DNA of 64,000 nucleotides from a virus, in IMG/VR virus record IMGVR_UViG_3300044710_000137, positions 1-64,000 of that record. One strand, 5' to 3'. Position numbers and translations under genes: made by a program. This document shows positions 44,506 to 51,915 of this stretch, one piece after another. Every line of letters starts with the position of its first letter. Position 1 is the first letter of the stretch. The notes below the pieces were generated by a model. That model searched no databases. It was not told where the DNA came from and was given only the letters and a program-made list of their open reading frames with translations.

Positions 44506-45242
44506 AGGAGCTCTTGGAACTCAGGGCGGAATTGGAAGCTCAACTCGAGAAGCGCAATACCACCATCCGCGAGATCCGGACCAATAGGATTCAAGACCAG
44601 TTTCCTTTCACCGGTCCGTTCCGCCGCGAGCTCTACCCCAAGCACATGGAGTTCTTCGCCGCGGGCGCGGAACACACGGAGCGCTGCTTTATGGCGGGAA
44701 ACCGCGTGGGCAAGACCCGGGCGGGCGCCTGCGAAGCGACGTACCACCTCACGGGAAGCTACCCCGATTGGTGGGTGGGGAAGCGCTTCGATCATCCTGT
44801 CGAGGGCTGGGCGGCCGGCTCTACAAACCAAACGGTACGGGATATCATTCAGGCTGAATTGCTGGGCAAACTGGCGCCGGACAAGGAATCGCGGCCCGAG
44901 GATCCCATCGGGCTCGGTACCGGCATGATCCCGGCTGATGCGATCCGCGCCATCAACCGGCGATCCGGCGGCGTCAAGGACTCGATCGAATCGGCGTATA
45001 TCCGGCATGTCTCCGGAGGGACGTCGCTTCTCGGATTCAAAACTTACGACCAGGGGCGGCGTAGCTTCGAGGGCACCGGCAAGCATTTCGTATGGGTGGA
45101 CGAGGAATGCCCGTTCGACGTCTATATCGAAGCGCTGACGCGTACGATGACCACGAAGGGGATCATCTACCTGACGTTCACGCCGTTGAGGGGAATGTCA
45201 GAAGTGGTCCTGCACTTTCTTCCCAGCACGACGCTGGATTGA
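44460..45242 (+). CDS. terL: Large terminase, ATPase half (TerL-N)
   Basis: 260 residues. Walker A GNRVGKTRAG near residue 80, Walker B HFVWVDEE near 215, coupling motif YLTFTPLRG near 240, then SEVVLHFLPSTTLD and a stop. The nuclease domain of a normal 450-600-residue TerL is missing; it is found at 51915. A TTG at 44514 after AAAGGAG is an alternative in-frame start. The packaging motor ATPase would need the separate nuclease half to cut DNA. Confidence 0.9.
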   Translation: MAKSEHPCNNRAGSLKELLELRAELEAQLEKRNTTIREIRTNRIQDQFPFTGPFRRELYPKHMEFFAAGAEHTERCFMAGNRVGKTRAGACEATYHLTGSYPDWWVGKRFDHPVEGWAAGSTNQTVRDIIQAELLGKLAPDKESRPEDPIGLGTGMIPADAIRAINRRSGGVKDSIESAYIRHVSGGTSLLGFKTYDQGRRSFEGTGKHFVWVDEECPFDVYIEALTRTMTTKGIIYLTFTPLRGMSEVVLHFLPSTTLD

Positions 45243-45248
45243 AAAACT

Positions 45249-45686
45249 ATGAGCGTGCCGCACATTTTCACCCAGCGATTCACGGGATCGGTCGTTGTTT
45301 GCTACTCGGTCTCGCATACTGAGCTCGACTTCGCGCGGGACATACCAGCGCTGCTTTTGAATGTTTTCGATCTGCTGGATGCTCTTACCAGACATTTTAT
45401 CTATCCACCGCCGACGCGCGAGCAAAGGAATGCGTATTACGACGCGGTAATGAATCAACGGCCGTGTCATCCACCGCTAAAGGCTCCCTGGCCGGATCGC
45501 TCCGAACAAATCCTTCCGGAGCCCATTTGGACGAACATCCACGCCGAGGACTACGAAACCATATTCGAGCGCTGCTACGGTGGAACGCTGGTACGACCGC
45601 CTGTTGAACCCGGCTTAGGCACGACCAGCACCACCGGCGGATCCACGGGCAGCACCGCGATCGGCTTACCCACACGCTGCCCATAG
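45249..45686 (+). CDS. Unrecognised protein in the terL gap
   Basis: 145 residues. SVPHIFTQRFTGSVVVCYSV, RDIPALLLNVFDLLDALTRH, then Pro-rich YPPPTREQRNAYYDAVMNQR and IWTNIHAEDYETIFERCYGG. It begins 7 bp after the TerL-N stop, and its 3' end overlaps a reverse LuxR-type gene. A reverse frame (45198-45470) is an alternative reading of the same DNA. Confidence 0.5.
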   Translation: MSVPHIFTQRFTGSVVVCYSVSHTELDFARDIPALLLNVFDLLDALTRHFIYPPPTREQRNAYYDAVMNQRPCHPPLKAPWPDRSEQILPEPIWTNIHAEDYETIFERCYGGTLVRPPVEPGLGTTSTTGGSTGSTAIGLPTRCP

Positions 45687-45979
45687 CGGACGCCCCAACA
45701 AAAGGGCGCACCGCATTTGCAGTCATCCGGATGCAGGCCCGGGGAGACTGCGAAGCCGGCAAGGCACTCCGGGTGCGTCAAGATAAAGCGCACCAGCTCC
45801 ACGATGGAAGTGAGCCGCAACGGTCCCGCCACGTGCGCTATGTGAGTCTTTAGGGTCTCCGGCGCGATCTGCAGCCGCTCTGCAATTTCCTTACGCGGTA
45901 CTCCTAAAACCAGCAGGTACGCTATTTCCTGTTCTCTTTGCGACAGCGAAACCTGGTGGATTAACGTATCGATCTTCAC
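45575..45979 (-). CDS. LuxR/GerE-type HTH protein 1 (reverse)
   Basis: 134 residues. LSQREQEIAYLLVLGVPRKE, IAERLQIAPETLKTHIAHVA and LTSIVELVRFIL form a four-helix LuxR-type HTH near residues 12-65. The C-terminal half has CKCGAPFCWG and Pro-rich sequence with no sensor domain. Could regulate late genes or host quorum-type promoters. Confidence 0.7.
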   Translation of the reverse strand: MKIDTLIHQVSLSQREQEIAYLLVLGVPRKEIAERLQIAPETLKTHIAHVAGPLRLTSIVELVRFILTHPECLAGFAVSPGLHPDDCKCGAPFCWGVRYGQRVGKPIAVLPVDPPVVLVVPKPGSTGGRTSVPP

Positions 45980-46100
45980 AAGTGAGTGGCTATCGTCCCC
46001 CCGTCAGGGGATGGTCCGCGATGGCCTTTACCGGCGGTATCCTACCCCGATTATAGGACTTCCGCGCACGAATCAAATTCTGGGATCATCGGTACGCCAC

Positions 46101-46400
46101 ATGGAAAAACCCACGTTGACGAGCCTTCCCCCACGGCAGTTGGCGATCGCGCGCCTGGTGCATCAGGGTCTGAGCAACGAGCAGATTGGGATTGATCTGC
46201 AGATCCAGCGTTGCACGGTCACCACCCAGCTGCACAGGATCTACGAGACGCTGGGTTTGGTCTGCCGGCAATATCCGAGGATGCGGTTGGCTCTCATCAT
46301 CCAGGAACACGAAAATGCGACGGCTAAAAACTCTGATCTTCAACTGCCTGCTGCTGCTTTGACTGGTGGCGGCATGAGCATCCCGATGGAGCGAGTGTGA
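46101..46400 (+). CDS. LuxR/GerE-type HTH protein 2
   Basis: 99 residues from ATG 46101. LPPRQLAIARLVHQGLSNEQ, IGIDLQIQRCTVTTQLHRIY, ETLGL: LuxR HTH with LxxRxxxVxxLxxxGxSNxxI features. Little else in the protein, so it is nearly a bare DNA-binding domain. Confidence 0.7.
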   Translation: MEKPTLTSLPPRQLAIARLVHQGLSNEQIGIDLQIQRCTVTTQLHRIYETLGLVCRQYPRMRLALIIQEHENATAKNSDLQLPAAALTGGGMSIPMERV

Positions 46401-46404
46401 CCGC

Positions 46405-46893
46405 TTGAGGGAGACAATTTCGTTTTTGGCTAATCTGGCGCTCTGCAAGCTGCAGAACGACATTGGCGGCCACCTCGTATTAGCGGAGTTTCCCGATCCG
46501 CCGGCGCCCCCGCGGTACGACCTCAGTCCACTCGGCCGGTATCTGGGCCAGTGCATGATAACCACGGAGCTCAAGGCTTTGTGGCAACTGCCGGCGAGAC
46601 GCGAGAACCTGGAGTCCTCCTGCAGGACCGCGCTGTCGGATATAGTGCGGGACCTCCGCTCGATCACCGAGGCGGACCCCGGCTGTCCCGAAGAAGGGTG
46701 GGACGACAAACCGAACTTGCCTCAGATGCAAATCGTCTTCGCCCGACCGGCGATGACGGGCGAAGTGGAGCAGGCTATCTGTTCGGACCGCCAGGCAGGC
46801 ATCGCGCTGCGCGCCACTCGCATGAATGAAGACACCATCGCCATAGCCGTGAATTTCGGCGTGCGACGGCTTCTCCAATGCCGATTCGAGTAG
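46405..46893 (+). CDS. Unrecognised 162-residue protein between LuxR-type genes
   Basis: TTG start suggested at 46405. GHLVLAEFPDPPAPPRYDLS, a helix ENLESSCRTALSDIVRDLRS, and NEDTIAIAVNFGVRRLLQCR at the end. No motif. May partner the adjacent HTH proteins. Confidence 0.5.
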   Translation: MRETISFLANLALCKLQNDIGGHLVLAEFPDPPAPPRYDLSPLGRYLGQCMITTELKALWQLPARRENLESSCRTALSDIVRDLRSITEADPGCPEEGWDDKPNLPQMQIVFARPAMTGEVEQAICSDRQAGIALRATRMNEDTIAIAVNFGVRRLLQCRFE

Positions 46894-46897
46894 AACC

Positions 46898-47320
46898 ATG
46901 CAATACCTGACCACGCGCCAGCTTGCGGTTGCCGAATGCCTCGGGCGCGGTTTACGCAATAAGGAAGTGGCTAGTGAGCTAGGCTTGACCGAAGGCACGG
47001 TGAAGGTCTACATCTCGTACATCTTCACTAAACTGCAGATCGATTCGCGGCTGAAACTCGGCCTATTATTTAACGCCGGCGAATTAGGAGTCTGGCCGGC
47101 ATCCGAACCGAAGCCGAAGCGGGCATACGCGACCCGCGCGCAAGTGGCCATCACAGCGAATGAAACAGGCGCACTTCGGCCGTTGCGGCTTACTGTTCGC
47201 GGTCCGTTGACGGAAGTCGATAAAAAGTGGGATCGCATCTTCGACGAGAAGTTTGCGGACCCAGCTTACTACGTCCAACCACCTACGGTATCCGTCGGCT
47301 CGACCCTAGGCCGCGCATAA
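46898..47320 (+). CDS. LuxR/GerE-type HTH protein 3
   Basis: 140 residues. LTTRQLAVAECLGRGLRNKE, VASELGLTEGTVKVYISYIF, TKLQI: the classic EGTVKVYxxxIFxKL recognition helix of LuxR-type regulators (residues 5-50). C-terminal 90 residues are unique. A third such protein in 1.8 kb. Confidence 0.75.
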   Translation: MQYLTTRQLAVAECLGRGLRNKEVASELGLTEGTVKVYISYIFTKLQIDSRLKLGLLFNAGELGVWPASEPKPKRAYATRAQVAITANETGALRPLRLTVRGPLTEVDKKWDRIFDEKFADPAYYVQPPTVSVGSTLGRA

Positions 47321-47387
47321 TACGTCGGAGCCCGAGGAGACGGAACCCTGCGGTTCCTTCCCCTCGAACCCCTTCTTCCCCTATAAC

Positions 47388-47412
47388 CCAACACCGAGCA
47401 CCCAGCACCCTC
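47388..47412 (+). repeat. ACCCAACACCGAGCACCCAG tract with RBS
   Basis: CACCCAGCACCCTC runs into AAAGGATTTCCTC and ATG 47426. The same AAGGATTTC leader precedes the genes at 59234 and 61275. Confidence 0.6.
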
Positions 47413-47425
47413 AAAGGATTTCCTC

Positions 47426-47776
47426 ATGTCCAACGCAGTCCGCGGCCGCAAGAAAACCGGCCTCAAACCCGTGCCGAAAGGCAAGATGACCCACATGCAC
47501 GTGCGCCGCATGGATAACGGAGGCTTCACCGTCGATAGCGACCACGAGCTGCCGGAGAAGAAAAGCATGACCAGCAAGAAGGCCATGGGCAGCGCCATGG
47601 GTTTCGGGCCGTCCACGGAGTCGCATTCCGCGAGCTTCACGGGCCCCGACGATGCCCTGGCGCACGTGGGCCAGTTGATGGCGTCCGGACCGCCCAGCCC
47701 CGAGGCTCCCCCAGCTCCGGCCGGCGGCGCGCCCGCGCCTGGCGCGACCGACAGCACCATGCCGGAAGGCGAGTAA
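47426..47776 (+). CDS. Unrecognised 116-residue protein
   Basis: Basic N-terminus SNAVRGRKKTGLKPVPKGKM, His/Met segment THMHVRRMDNGG, Pro/Ala-rich tail PPSPEAPPAPAGGAPAPGAT. Probably a virion or chaperone-like small protein; good RBS (AAAGGA). Function unknown. Confidence 0.55.
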   Translation: MSNAVRGRKKTGLKPVPKGKMTHMHVRRMDNGGFTVDSDHELPEKKSMTSKKAMGSAMGFGPSTESHSASFTGPDDALAHVGQLMASGPPSPEAPPAPAGGAPAPGATDSTMPEGE

Positions 47777-47780
47777 AACG

Positions 47781-48026
47781 GTGAGCCCCGAAGCCAACGA
47801 GATCGTCGCGGCGCTTCGTGCGGCCGGGCAGCGGGCACGCCAGGATGTCACCACTATCCCGGCGTATCGGATCACTCCGGACCGCTTGCGCTCGATGCGG
47901 CAGCAGTATGAAGTCGCGGAAGTATTGCTGGAAGACGATACCGAAGCCTTTCTTATTACAGCGTGGGACGTGCAGCGCGCCAGACCGCTCGCGCGGATCT
48001 TCGTGCTGAAGCCTGAAAATGCCTGA
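47781..48026 (+). CDS. Unrecognised 81-residue protein
   Basis: GTG start. NEIVAALRAAGQRARQDVTT, PDRLRSMRQQYEVAEVLLED and FLITAWDVQRARPLARIFVL: helix then beta strands. Overlaps the next gene by 8 bp. Confidence 0.55.
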   Translation: MSPEANEIVAALRAAGQRARQDVTTIPAYRITPDRLRSMRQQYEVAEVLLEDDTEAFLITAWDVQRARPLARIFVLKPENA

Positions 48027-48468
48027 AACTATACCAGCCACCAGCCACCAGCCACCAGCCACCGCCTCACTGGCGAAGGCCGTGGCCGACCACATCGACG
48101 AACGCCTGGAGGGTCAGCCCGCGCGCTTCAGCGACAAGCCGCTGCCCGGGCGGAAGATCCGGCAGATCTATCGGCTGGAGAAGATGGGCTGGCCCGCGGC
48201 CCCGCTCGACGCCGAGTCCGCCGCCTTCGCGCTGAAGGTAGCCGACGACCTCGCCGGGCAACTACTCACCGCGATTAATCGCAACCCCGGCTGTGAATTG
48301 GTTTCGTGGGCGGGAGAGATCCCGCGCAGTATCGCGGAAGCGGACTTTCACAACGGCAAGACCACCTCCGTGCGCGTCTTGGGCAATCACGATATTCACG
48401 AGAACTGCTTTCTGGTGCGCTTCGACGTGATCTACCGGATGGTGAAACTGCCTCCGAAGAAGGTATAG
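48019..48468 (+). CDS. Unrecognised protein with CCAGCCACC-encoded N-terminus
   Basis: 149 residues from ATG 48019. Residues 5-17 (IPATSHQPPATAS) are read from a CCAGCCACCAGCCACC tract, then LAKAVADHIDERLEGQPARF. The only upstream start is in the overlap, so the repeat seems to be translated. C-terminal half beta-rich (TTSVRVLGNHDIHENCFLVR). Function unknown. Confidence 0.55.
   Translation: MPETIPATSHQPPATASLAKAVADHIDERLEGQPARFSDKPLPGRKIRQIYRLEKMGWPAAPLDAESAAFALKVADDLAGQLLTAINRNPGCELVSWAGEIPRSIAEADFHNGKTTSVRVLGNHDIHENCFLVRFDVIYRMVKLPPKKV
48032..48065 (+). repeat. CCAGCCACC low-complexity tract inside a gene start
   Basis: Four repeats of CCAGCCA in a row; same unit as at 664, 1318, 1967 and 59000. 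Confidence 0.7.
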
Positions 48469-48470
48469 AA

Positions 48471-48641
48471 ATGGCCATTAAAATCAAGCCCAGCCATAAG
48501 GGCATGCTTCACGCCGAACTTGGAATCGCCTCGGATAAACCGATCCCCCTTTCCCGCATCGCCGGCGCTATGAAGAACGCCGGTCCCAAGGAAAAGAAGC
48601 GCCTCGTCTTCGCGGAGAACGCACGCAAATGGAAGCACTAA
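48471..48641 (+). CDS. Small conserved-type phage protein (KIKPSHKGMLH...)
   Basis: 56 residues. AIKIKPSHKGMLHAELGIAS, DKPIPLSRIAGAMKNAG, KRLVFAENARKW is a pattern I recognise from small proteins near phage portal or head genes. Basic. Function unknown. Confidence 0.65.
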   Translation: MAIKIKPSHKGMLHAELGIASDKPIPLSRIAGAMKNAGPKEKKRLVFAENARKWKH

Positions 48642-48955
48642 CGGCGAATGGATTTACAGTGCCACTGACTGGCGCTGCGGGCGGCGTCGCGGGCGCTAAC
48701 GGCAGTGGCGGCTGCACCTGCGGCTTGACGACGAACATCTCATGCCCAGTCCACGGCATCCGCTACGACTCTTGGACATACACCCAACAAGTTCCATACT
48801 CGACCGAGAAGTGGGGTTTTTGTCCCTCCGACGGGCACAAGCTCGATACGAACTGGAAGTATTGTCCGTCCTGCGGGAGGGCTATAGGCACGATGCAAAC
48901 CACTTGGCCGCAGATCGTCCTCTACAACGGGACGCACAACCAAGGCGCGGATTAG
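48629..48955 (+). CDS. Zinc-ribbon protein
   Basis: 108 residues. CTCGLTTNISCPVHG, GFCPSDGHKLDTNWKYCPSC give two possible zinc sites. Gly/Ala-rich start. Overlaps the upstream gene by 13 bp. Confidence 0.6.
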   Translation: MEALTANGFTVPLTGAAGGVAGANGSGGCTCGLTTNISCPVHGIRYDSWTYTQQVPYSTEKWGFCPSDGHKLDTNWKYCPSCGRAIGTMQTTWPQIVLYNGTHNQGAD

Positions 48956-48986
48956 GCTCCGCACCCAACATCACAAAAAAGGAAGA

Positions 48987-49343
48987 ATGACGAAACAACA
49001 GGCAACGAAAGAACTGGGCGCGCAGACGCATCGCGTGGCCTATCTGGAGCAATTACTCGAGGAGGCTTTCGCGGACCGCGAGAAGTTGAGCGACGGCGTG
49101 GAGTCTTACAGCCGCCGCGCGGCCTACGCCGAGTCGTGCTTTAAGAAAGCTGAATGGCAGAATGGGGCACTCAGGGAGCAGGTAAACCAATTGAACGCCC
49201 AGAATCAGCAGCTCGCCAAGGACAACCTCCAGATGAAGAACAACCTGGACGTGTTCCGCAACCGCTTCGTCTCGCGCCAGATGGACATGAAGAGCGAAGC
49301 GCTCTTCTGGAACATCGACATCCAGTCCCTAATCAAGAGCTAG
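48987..49343 (+). CDS. Coiled-coil protein
   Basis: 118 residues, almost all helix: LEQLLEEAFADREKLSDGVE, NGALREQVNQLNAQNQQLAK, DNLQMKNNLDVFRNRFVSRQ. GGAAGA before ATG. Could be a structural spacer or assembly chaperone. Confidence 0.6.
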   Translation: MTKQQATKELGAQTHRVAYLEQLLEEAFADREKLSDGVESYSRRAAYAESCFKKAEWQNGALREQVNQLNAQNQQLAKDNLQMKNNLDVFRNRFVSRQMDMKSEALFWNIDIQSLIKS

Positions 49344-49546
49344 GGCGCGGTCTTCTCCGCGGTCTTCTCCGCTGGCTTCTCCTCCGCGATTTCCTTGATT
49401 TCCACACACAAAGGCGTGACTGCGGCCATAAATTCTCTTGGTTTCGCCTTGGCGACCCGAATCCAATGCTCCGCGCCAATCAACCCGTTCGCCTGGTCAA
49501 AGTTGCGGAATCCATGCTCGGCTCCCTTCTGTTGCTCTTCCGTCAT
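49340..49546 (-). CDS. Unrecognised 68-residue protein (reverse)
   Basis: MTEEQQKGAEHGFRNFDQAN, HWIRVAKAKPREFMAAVTPL and Lys/Glu tail EEKPAEKTAEKTAP. Convergent overlap of 4 bp with the coiled-coil gene. Function unknown. Confidence 0.55.
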   Translation of the reverse strand: MTEEQQKGAEHGFRNFDQANGLIGAEHWIRVAKAKPREFMAAVTPLCVEIKEIAEEKPAEKTAEKTAP

Positions 49547-49612
49547 TGAATTACCTCGCTTTGAACGGGCGCGGCGGGTGTGGTCTCACCGCGCCCATTG
49601 GTTAGGGCTCAG

Positions 49613-49906
49613 TTAAACGCCGGTACCGGCGCCGCCGGCGCGCTGCGTTTGCGGCCAGACTTCGTTGACCAGATCCACCAGGATGCTGGGATTCTCGCTC
49701 TGGTTCACGTAGATCGACGCGGCCATGACTGGCGTAAGGTCCAGCGTGCCGACGCAGAAGTCGATCAAGTTGCCCGTGGGTGGGGTGGTGCGGAGCACTT
49801 TACGGAAGGCGTCGATGTTCGAGCCGATCCGTCCATACACGGATTGCGCTGCATCCGTTGTCAAATGCAGGGTTCCAGTGCAGTACTGGATGAATTTTTC
49901 TTTCAA
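49613..49906 (-). CDS. Protein with two similar helical units (reverse)
   Basis: 97 residues, TTG start. FIQYCTGTLHLTTDAAQSVY and LIDFCVGTLDLTPVMAASIY are two internal repeats, suggesting a duplicated small domain. Sits before a PE-I element. Function unknown. Confidence 0.6.
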   Translation of the reverse strand: MKEKFIQYCTGTLHLTTDAAQSVYGRIGSNIDAFRKVLRTTPPTGNLIDFCVGTLDLTPVMAASIYVNQSENPSILVDLVNEVWPQTQRAGGAGTGV

Positions 49907-49944
49907 GTTGATTTGGTACCTCCTGACTTGAACTATAGCGCTTC

Positions 49945-50000
49945 CAAAGATTTATATGTTGATGCCGCGCCGGTCAGGCCTGCCCGGCGCTGGTAGAACC
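49945..50000 (+). repeat. PE-I element (forward)
   Basis: TTATATGTTGATGCC, stem GCGCCGG/CCGGCGC perfect, GCTGGTAGAACC. Its right edge is 6 bp before ATG 50007. Confidence 0.9.
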
Positions 50001-50006
50001 GTCCCA

Positions 50007-50318
50007 ATGAAAATTCTGTCAGGGTCCGCTACAGTATGTGGAAATAGGGTATACCGCGATAGCGGCGATCTCTTCGCCCTGGACTTGCCCATCCGCCTCT
50101 CGATCAATAACGACGCCTGCACACTACCGCCAAAGACCACCACGGCTTCGGAGCATCGCATCGTCTGGGAGGACCACGGGGTTGTCACGGTGTCCAGGAT
50201 CCCCCCGGCCGGCGCGCCGATTTACTGGTGCCAGATGCGTCCCTCCAGATGGCGCGATATCGCCTCGGGCCTGGTCCGCGCGGTCTTCTCCGGACTAGGC
50301 GCTTTTCAGGGAAATTGA
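50007..50318 (+). CDS. Protein framed by an inverted PE-I pair
   Basis: 103 residues from ATG 50007. MKILSGSATVCGNRVYRDSG, SEHRIVWEDHGVVTVSRIPP, GAPIYWCQMRP. Compact beta-rich protein of unknown function. Elements at 49945 and 50335 lie just outside start and stop, the same arrangement as the reverse gene at 5144. Confidence 0.65.
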   Translation: MKILSGSATVCGNRVYRDSGDLFALDLPIRLSINNDACTLPPKTTTASEHRIVWEDHGVVTVSRIPPAGAPIYWCQMRPSRWRDIASGLVRAVFSGLGAFQGN

Positions 50319-50334
50319 CGCCCGCCACCCGAAT

Positions 50335-50392
50335 GCTGGAACCAGCGCGGGACACGGCTTGTGGCCCGCGCGGCATCAACATATAAGCCTTT
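50335..50392 (-). repeat. PE-I element (reverse)
   Basis: TGGAACCAGC, stem GCGCGGG/CCCGCGC perfect, GGCATCAACATATAAGCC. Identical loop core (CACGGCTTGTGG-type) to the copy at 30923. Confidence 0.9.
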
Positions 50393-50396
50393 GCAA

Positions 50397-50537
50397 ATGC
50401 CATTCGTCAGCCAAGCACAAGAGAAGAAATTCCGAGAACTCGTAGCAACCAAGCAGATGAAGCAATCAGTCTACGACGAATGGTTGAAAGCCACCCCCGA
50501 CCTGAAGAAGCTTCCCATCCGTTTAAAGAAGAAGTAA
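50397..50537 (+). CDS. 46-residue small phage protein (MPFVSQAQEKKF...)
   Basis: MPFVSQAQEKKFRELVATKQ, then YDEWLKATPDLKKLPIRLKK. MPFxSxAQ starts followed by KKLP ends are common among small phage proteins of unknown function. Begins 4 bp after a PE-I element. Confidence 0.6.
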   Translation: MPFVSQAQEKKFRELVATKQMKQSVYDEWLKATPDLKKLPIRLKKK

Positions 50538-50540
50538 TCA

Positions 50541-50699
50541 ATGCCATTCCAGCAAATCCTATGGAACTCGGAGACGTTCACGTGGACAAGATATCCAGCT
50601 TTGCTCGCCGAACTCGGGTTTCGAACCAACGCGGCCGGATTTCTGTTAGCCCAGGAAGCAAAAACACATCGGGACAGGATTTACAAAATCCTGGAGTAG
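50541..50699 (+). CDS. 52-residue small protein
   Basis: MPFQQILWNSETFTWTRYPA, LLAELGFRTNAAGFLLAQEA, HRDRIYKILE. Starts 3 bp after the previous stop. Mixed amphipathic; function unknown. Confidence 0.5.
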   Translation: MPFQQILWNSETFTWTRYPALLAELGFRTNAAGFLLAQEAKTHRDRIYKILE

Positions 50700-50704
50700 C
50701 CGGC

Positions 50705-50866
50705 ATGACCGTTTCACTGCCGCGCATCCCAGATCCGGCAGCCGAAGCGGACGTGCTGTGGGAAGGCTTGGAATTCCTTCTGACGCATAAATGCTGCGGA
50801 TTCACTTGCTCCGAGTGCGACCGCTTGAATGCCGTGCGGAGTATTTTACTCGCCCGGTGGACGTGA
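50705..50866 (+). CDS. 53-residue Cys-containing protein
   Basis: MTVSLPRIPDPAAEADVLWE, then FLLTHKCCGFTCSECDRLNA and a helix. Four cysteines (CC..CxxC) suggest a zinc site. Convergent 21-bp overlap with the reverse membrane gene. Confidence 0.5.
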   Translation: MTVSLPRIPDPAAEADVLWEGLEFLLTHKCCGFTCSECDRLNAVRSILLARWT

Positions 50867-51094
50867 GCCGCTCGCTCGCTGTTTTGACCACTGCATCAGG
50901 TATCGAATCGGCGAATCAATAGAGCGCCGGCTGACGTCCGGATGCGGATCGCTGGCGACCCAATTAACGAATAGCCTCTGAAGGGCGGCATGCTGGATCT
51001 CAGGCTCGCGGCGCAGTAAATGACGCCGGGCAAGAAACGCGGAAAGAAACGCGGAAGCAAAGATGGCGGCGATACAGGGCCACGCGTGGACCAC
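50846..51094 (-). CDS. Small single-pass membrane protein (reverse)
   Basis: 82 residues, GTG 51094. WPCIAAIFASAFLSAFLARR is a clear membrane span followed by RHLLRREPEIQHAALQRLFV. Starts 2 bp after the next reverse gene's stop. Function unknown. Confidence 0.55.
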   Translation of the reverse strand: MVHAWPCIAAIFASAFLSAFLARRHLLRREPEIQHAALQRLFVNWVASDPHPDVSRRSIDSPIRYLMQWSKQRASGSRPPGE

Positions 51095-51096
51095 CT

Positions 51097-51339
51097 TTAC
51101 GGTGCTCCAGACGCCTTCGGCATCGCATCGCCCCACACCCACCCGCTGATTTTCGATAGGGCGAAGAACCCGACGATCTCACCGGCGAGACCACGCAGTT
51201 CAAAGTGAACGTCCGTACCGTCGCCGCTGGCTTTCTCCTCGACCGATACAGCCTGTAGCTTCACAATCCCCGCGGCGCTGAAGACGTAGAAGTCGCGCAT
51301 CTTCGGCTTCGGACTCGCCACACTTGCCGCTTTAGGCAT
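51097..51339 (-). CDS. Unrecognised 80-residue protein (reverse)
   Basis: MPKAASVASPKPKMRDFYVF, AAGIVKLQAVSVEEKASGDG, TDVHFELRGLAGEIVGFFAL: a beta-rich small domain, divergent from the gene at 51359. Function unknown. Confidence 0.6.
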   Translation of the reverse strand: MPKAASVASPKPKMRDFYVFSAAGIVKLQAVSVEEKASGDGTDVHFELRGLAGEIVGFFALSKISGWVWGDAMPKASGAP

Positions 51340-51358
51340 ACCCCCAGGATACCGCTTT

Positions 51359-51745
51359 ATGTCCGCACTCCCCATTTCCGCCCAAGCCGTGCTCGCTTAT
51401 AACAACGGCGCCGGCATCAACATCCAGCTCCCCGAGACATCCAGCGCCACAGCCGTAGCGATCGCGGGCGTGAACTTTAACGGCAGCTCCATGGTTGTGC
51501 CCACGACTTCCGGCGGTACCGCAATCCCTCTCGGCGCATTACAGAACCTCGGGCTTGCCTGCTTCCAGAATCTCGACCCCACCAATTATTGCGAAATCCT
51601 GACCGCTGTCAGCGGCACCGCCATCATAAAGCTGAACGCCGGCGATCCGCCGTTCCTATTCCGCTTCGGGCCTGGAATTACCGCGCCTGCGCTTATTGCA
51701 CATACGGCCACGACGCTCGTCCAGTGGCTCATTTTGGAAAATTGA
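51359..51745 (+). CDS. Beta-rich virion-type protein
   Basis: 128 residues. SATAVAIAGVNFNGSSMVVP, TTSGGTAIPLGALQNLGLAC, LFRFGPGITAPALIAHTATT. Short beta-strand sequence typical of small phage decoration or tail-completion proteins. TGA overlaps the next ATG (TGATG). Confidence 0.55.
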   Translation: MSALPISAQAVLAYNNGAGINIQLPETSSATAVAIAGVNFNGSSMVVPTTSGGTAIPLGALQNLGLACFQNLDPTNYCEILTAVSGTAIIKLNAGDPPFLFRFGPGITAPALIAHTATTLVQWLILEN

Positions 51746-51915
51746 TGACGGACTTCCGCGCCTGGCGCGAAGACCTCGACCATCGCGAGTACGAATATCT
51801 GCTGGCGCGCGAAGAACCCCCGCGGGTCGATCCGCAGCGGCGTTTCGGGCTGACCGCGGACGATGGCGCGTTTCTCGGCGCGATTGAGAAGGCTTTCCGG
51901 GACGAGGTGCGGTAG
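51745..51915 (+). CDS. 56-residue charged protein directly before TerL-C
   Basis: MTDFRAWREDLDHREYEYLL, AREEPPRVDPQRRFGLTADD, GAFLGAIEKAFRDEVR. Acidic/basic helical. Its TAG overlaps the GTG of TerL-C by one base, so the nuclease half is coupled to this gene, not to TerL-N. Confidence 0.6.
   Translation: MTDFRAWREDLDHREYEYLLAREEPPRVDPQRRFGLTADDGAFLGAIEKAFRDEVR

Noticed and set aside
5089-50392. CRISPR array from PE-I repeats
   Set aside because: Copies are scattered, inverted relative to each other, lack regular spacers, and no cas1/cas2 is present.
5089-50392. Integron attC sites
   Set aside because: Palindromes occur on both sides of and inside genes, lack the GTTRRRY core sites, and no integron integrase is present (the integrase at 38953 is phage-type).
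45243-51914. Group I/II intron or intein explaining the terL split
   Set aside because: The gap is 6.7 kb with many genes on both strands, no intein splice residues at the junctions, and TerL-C has its own coupled GTG start.
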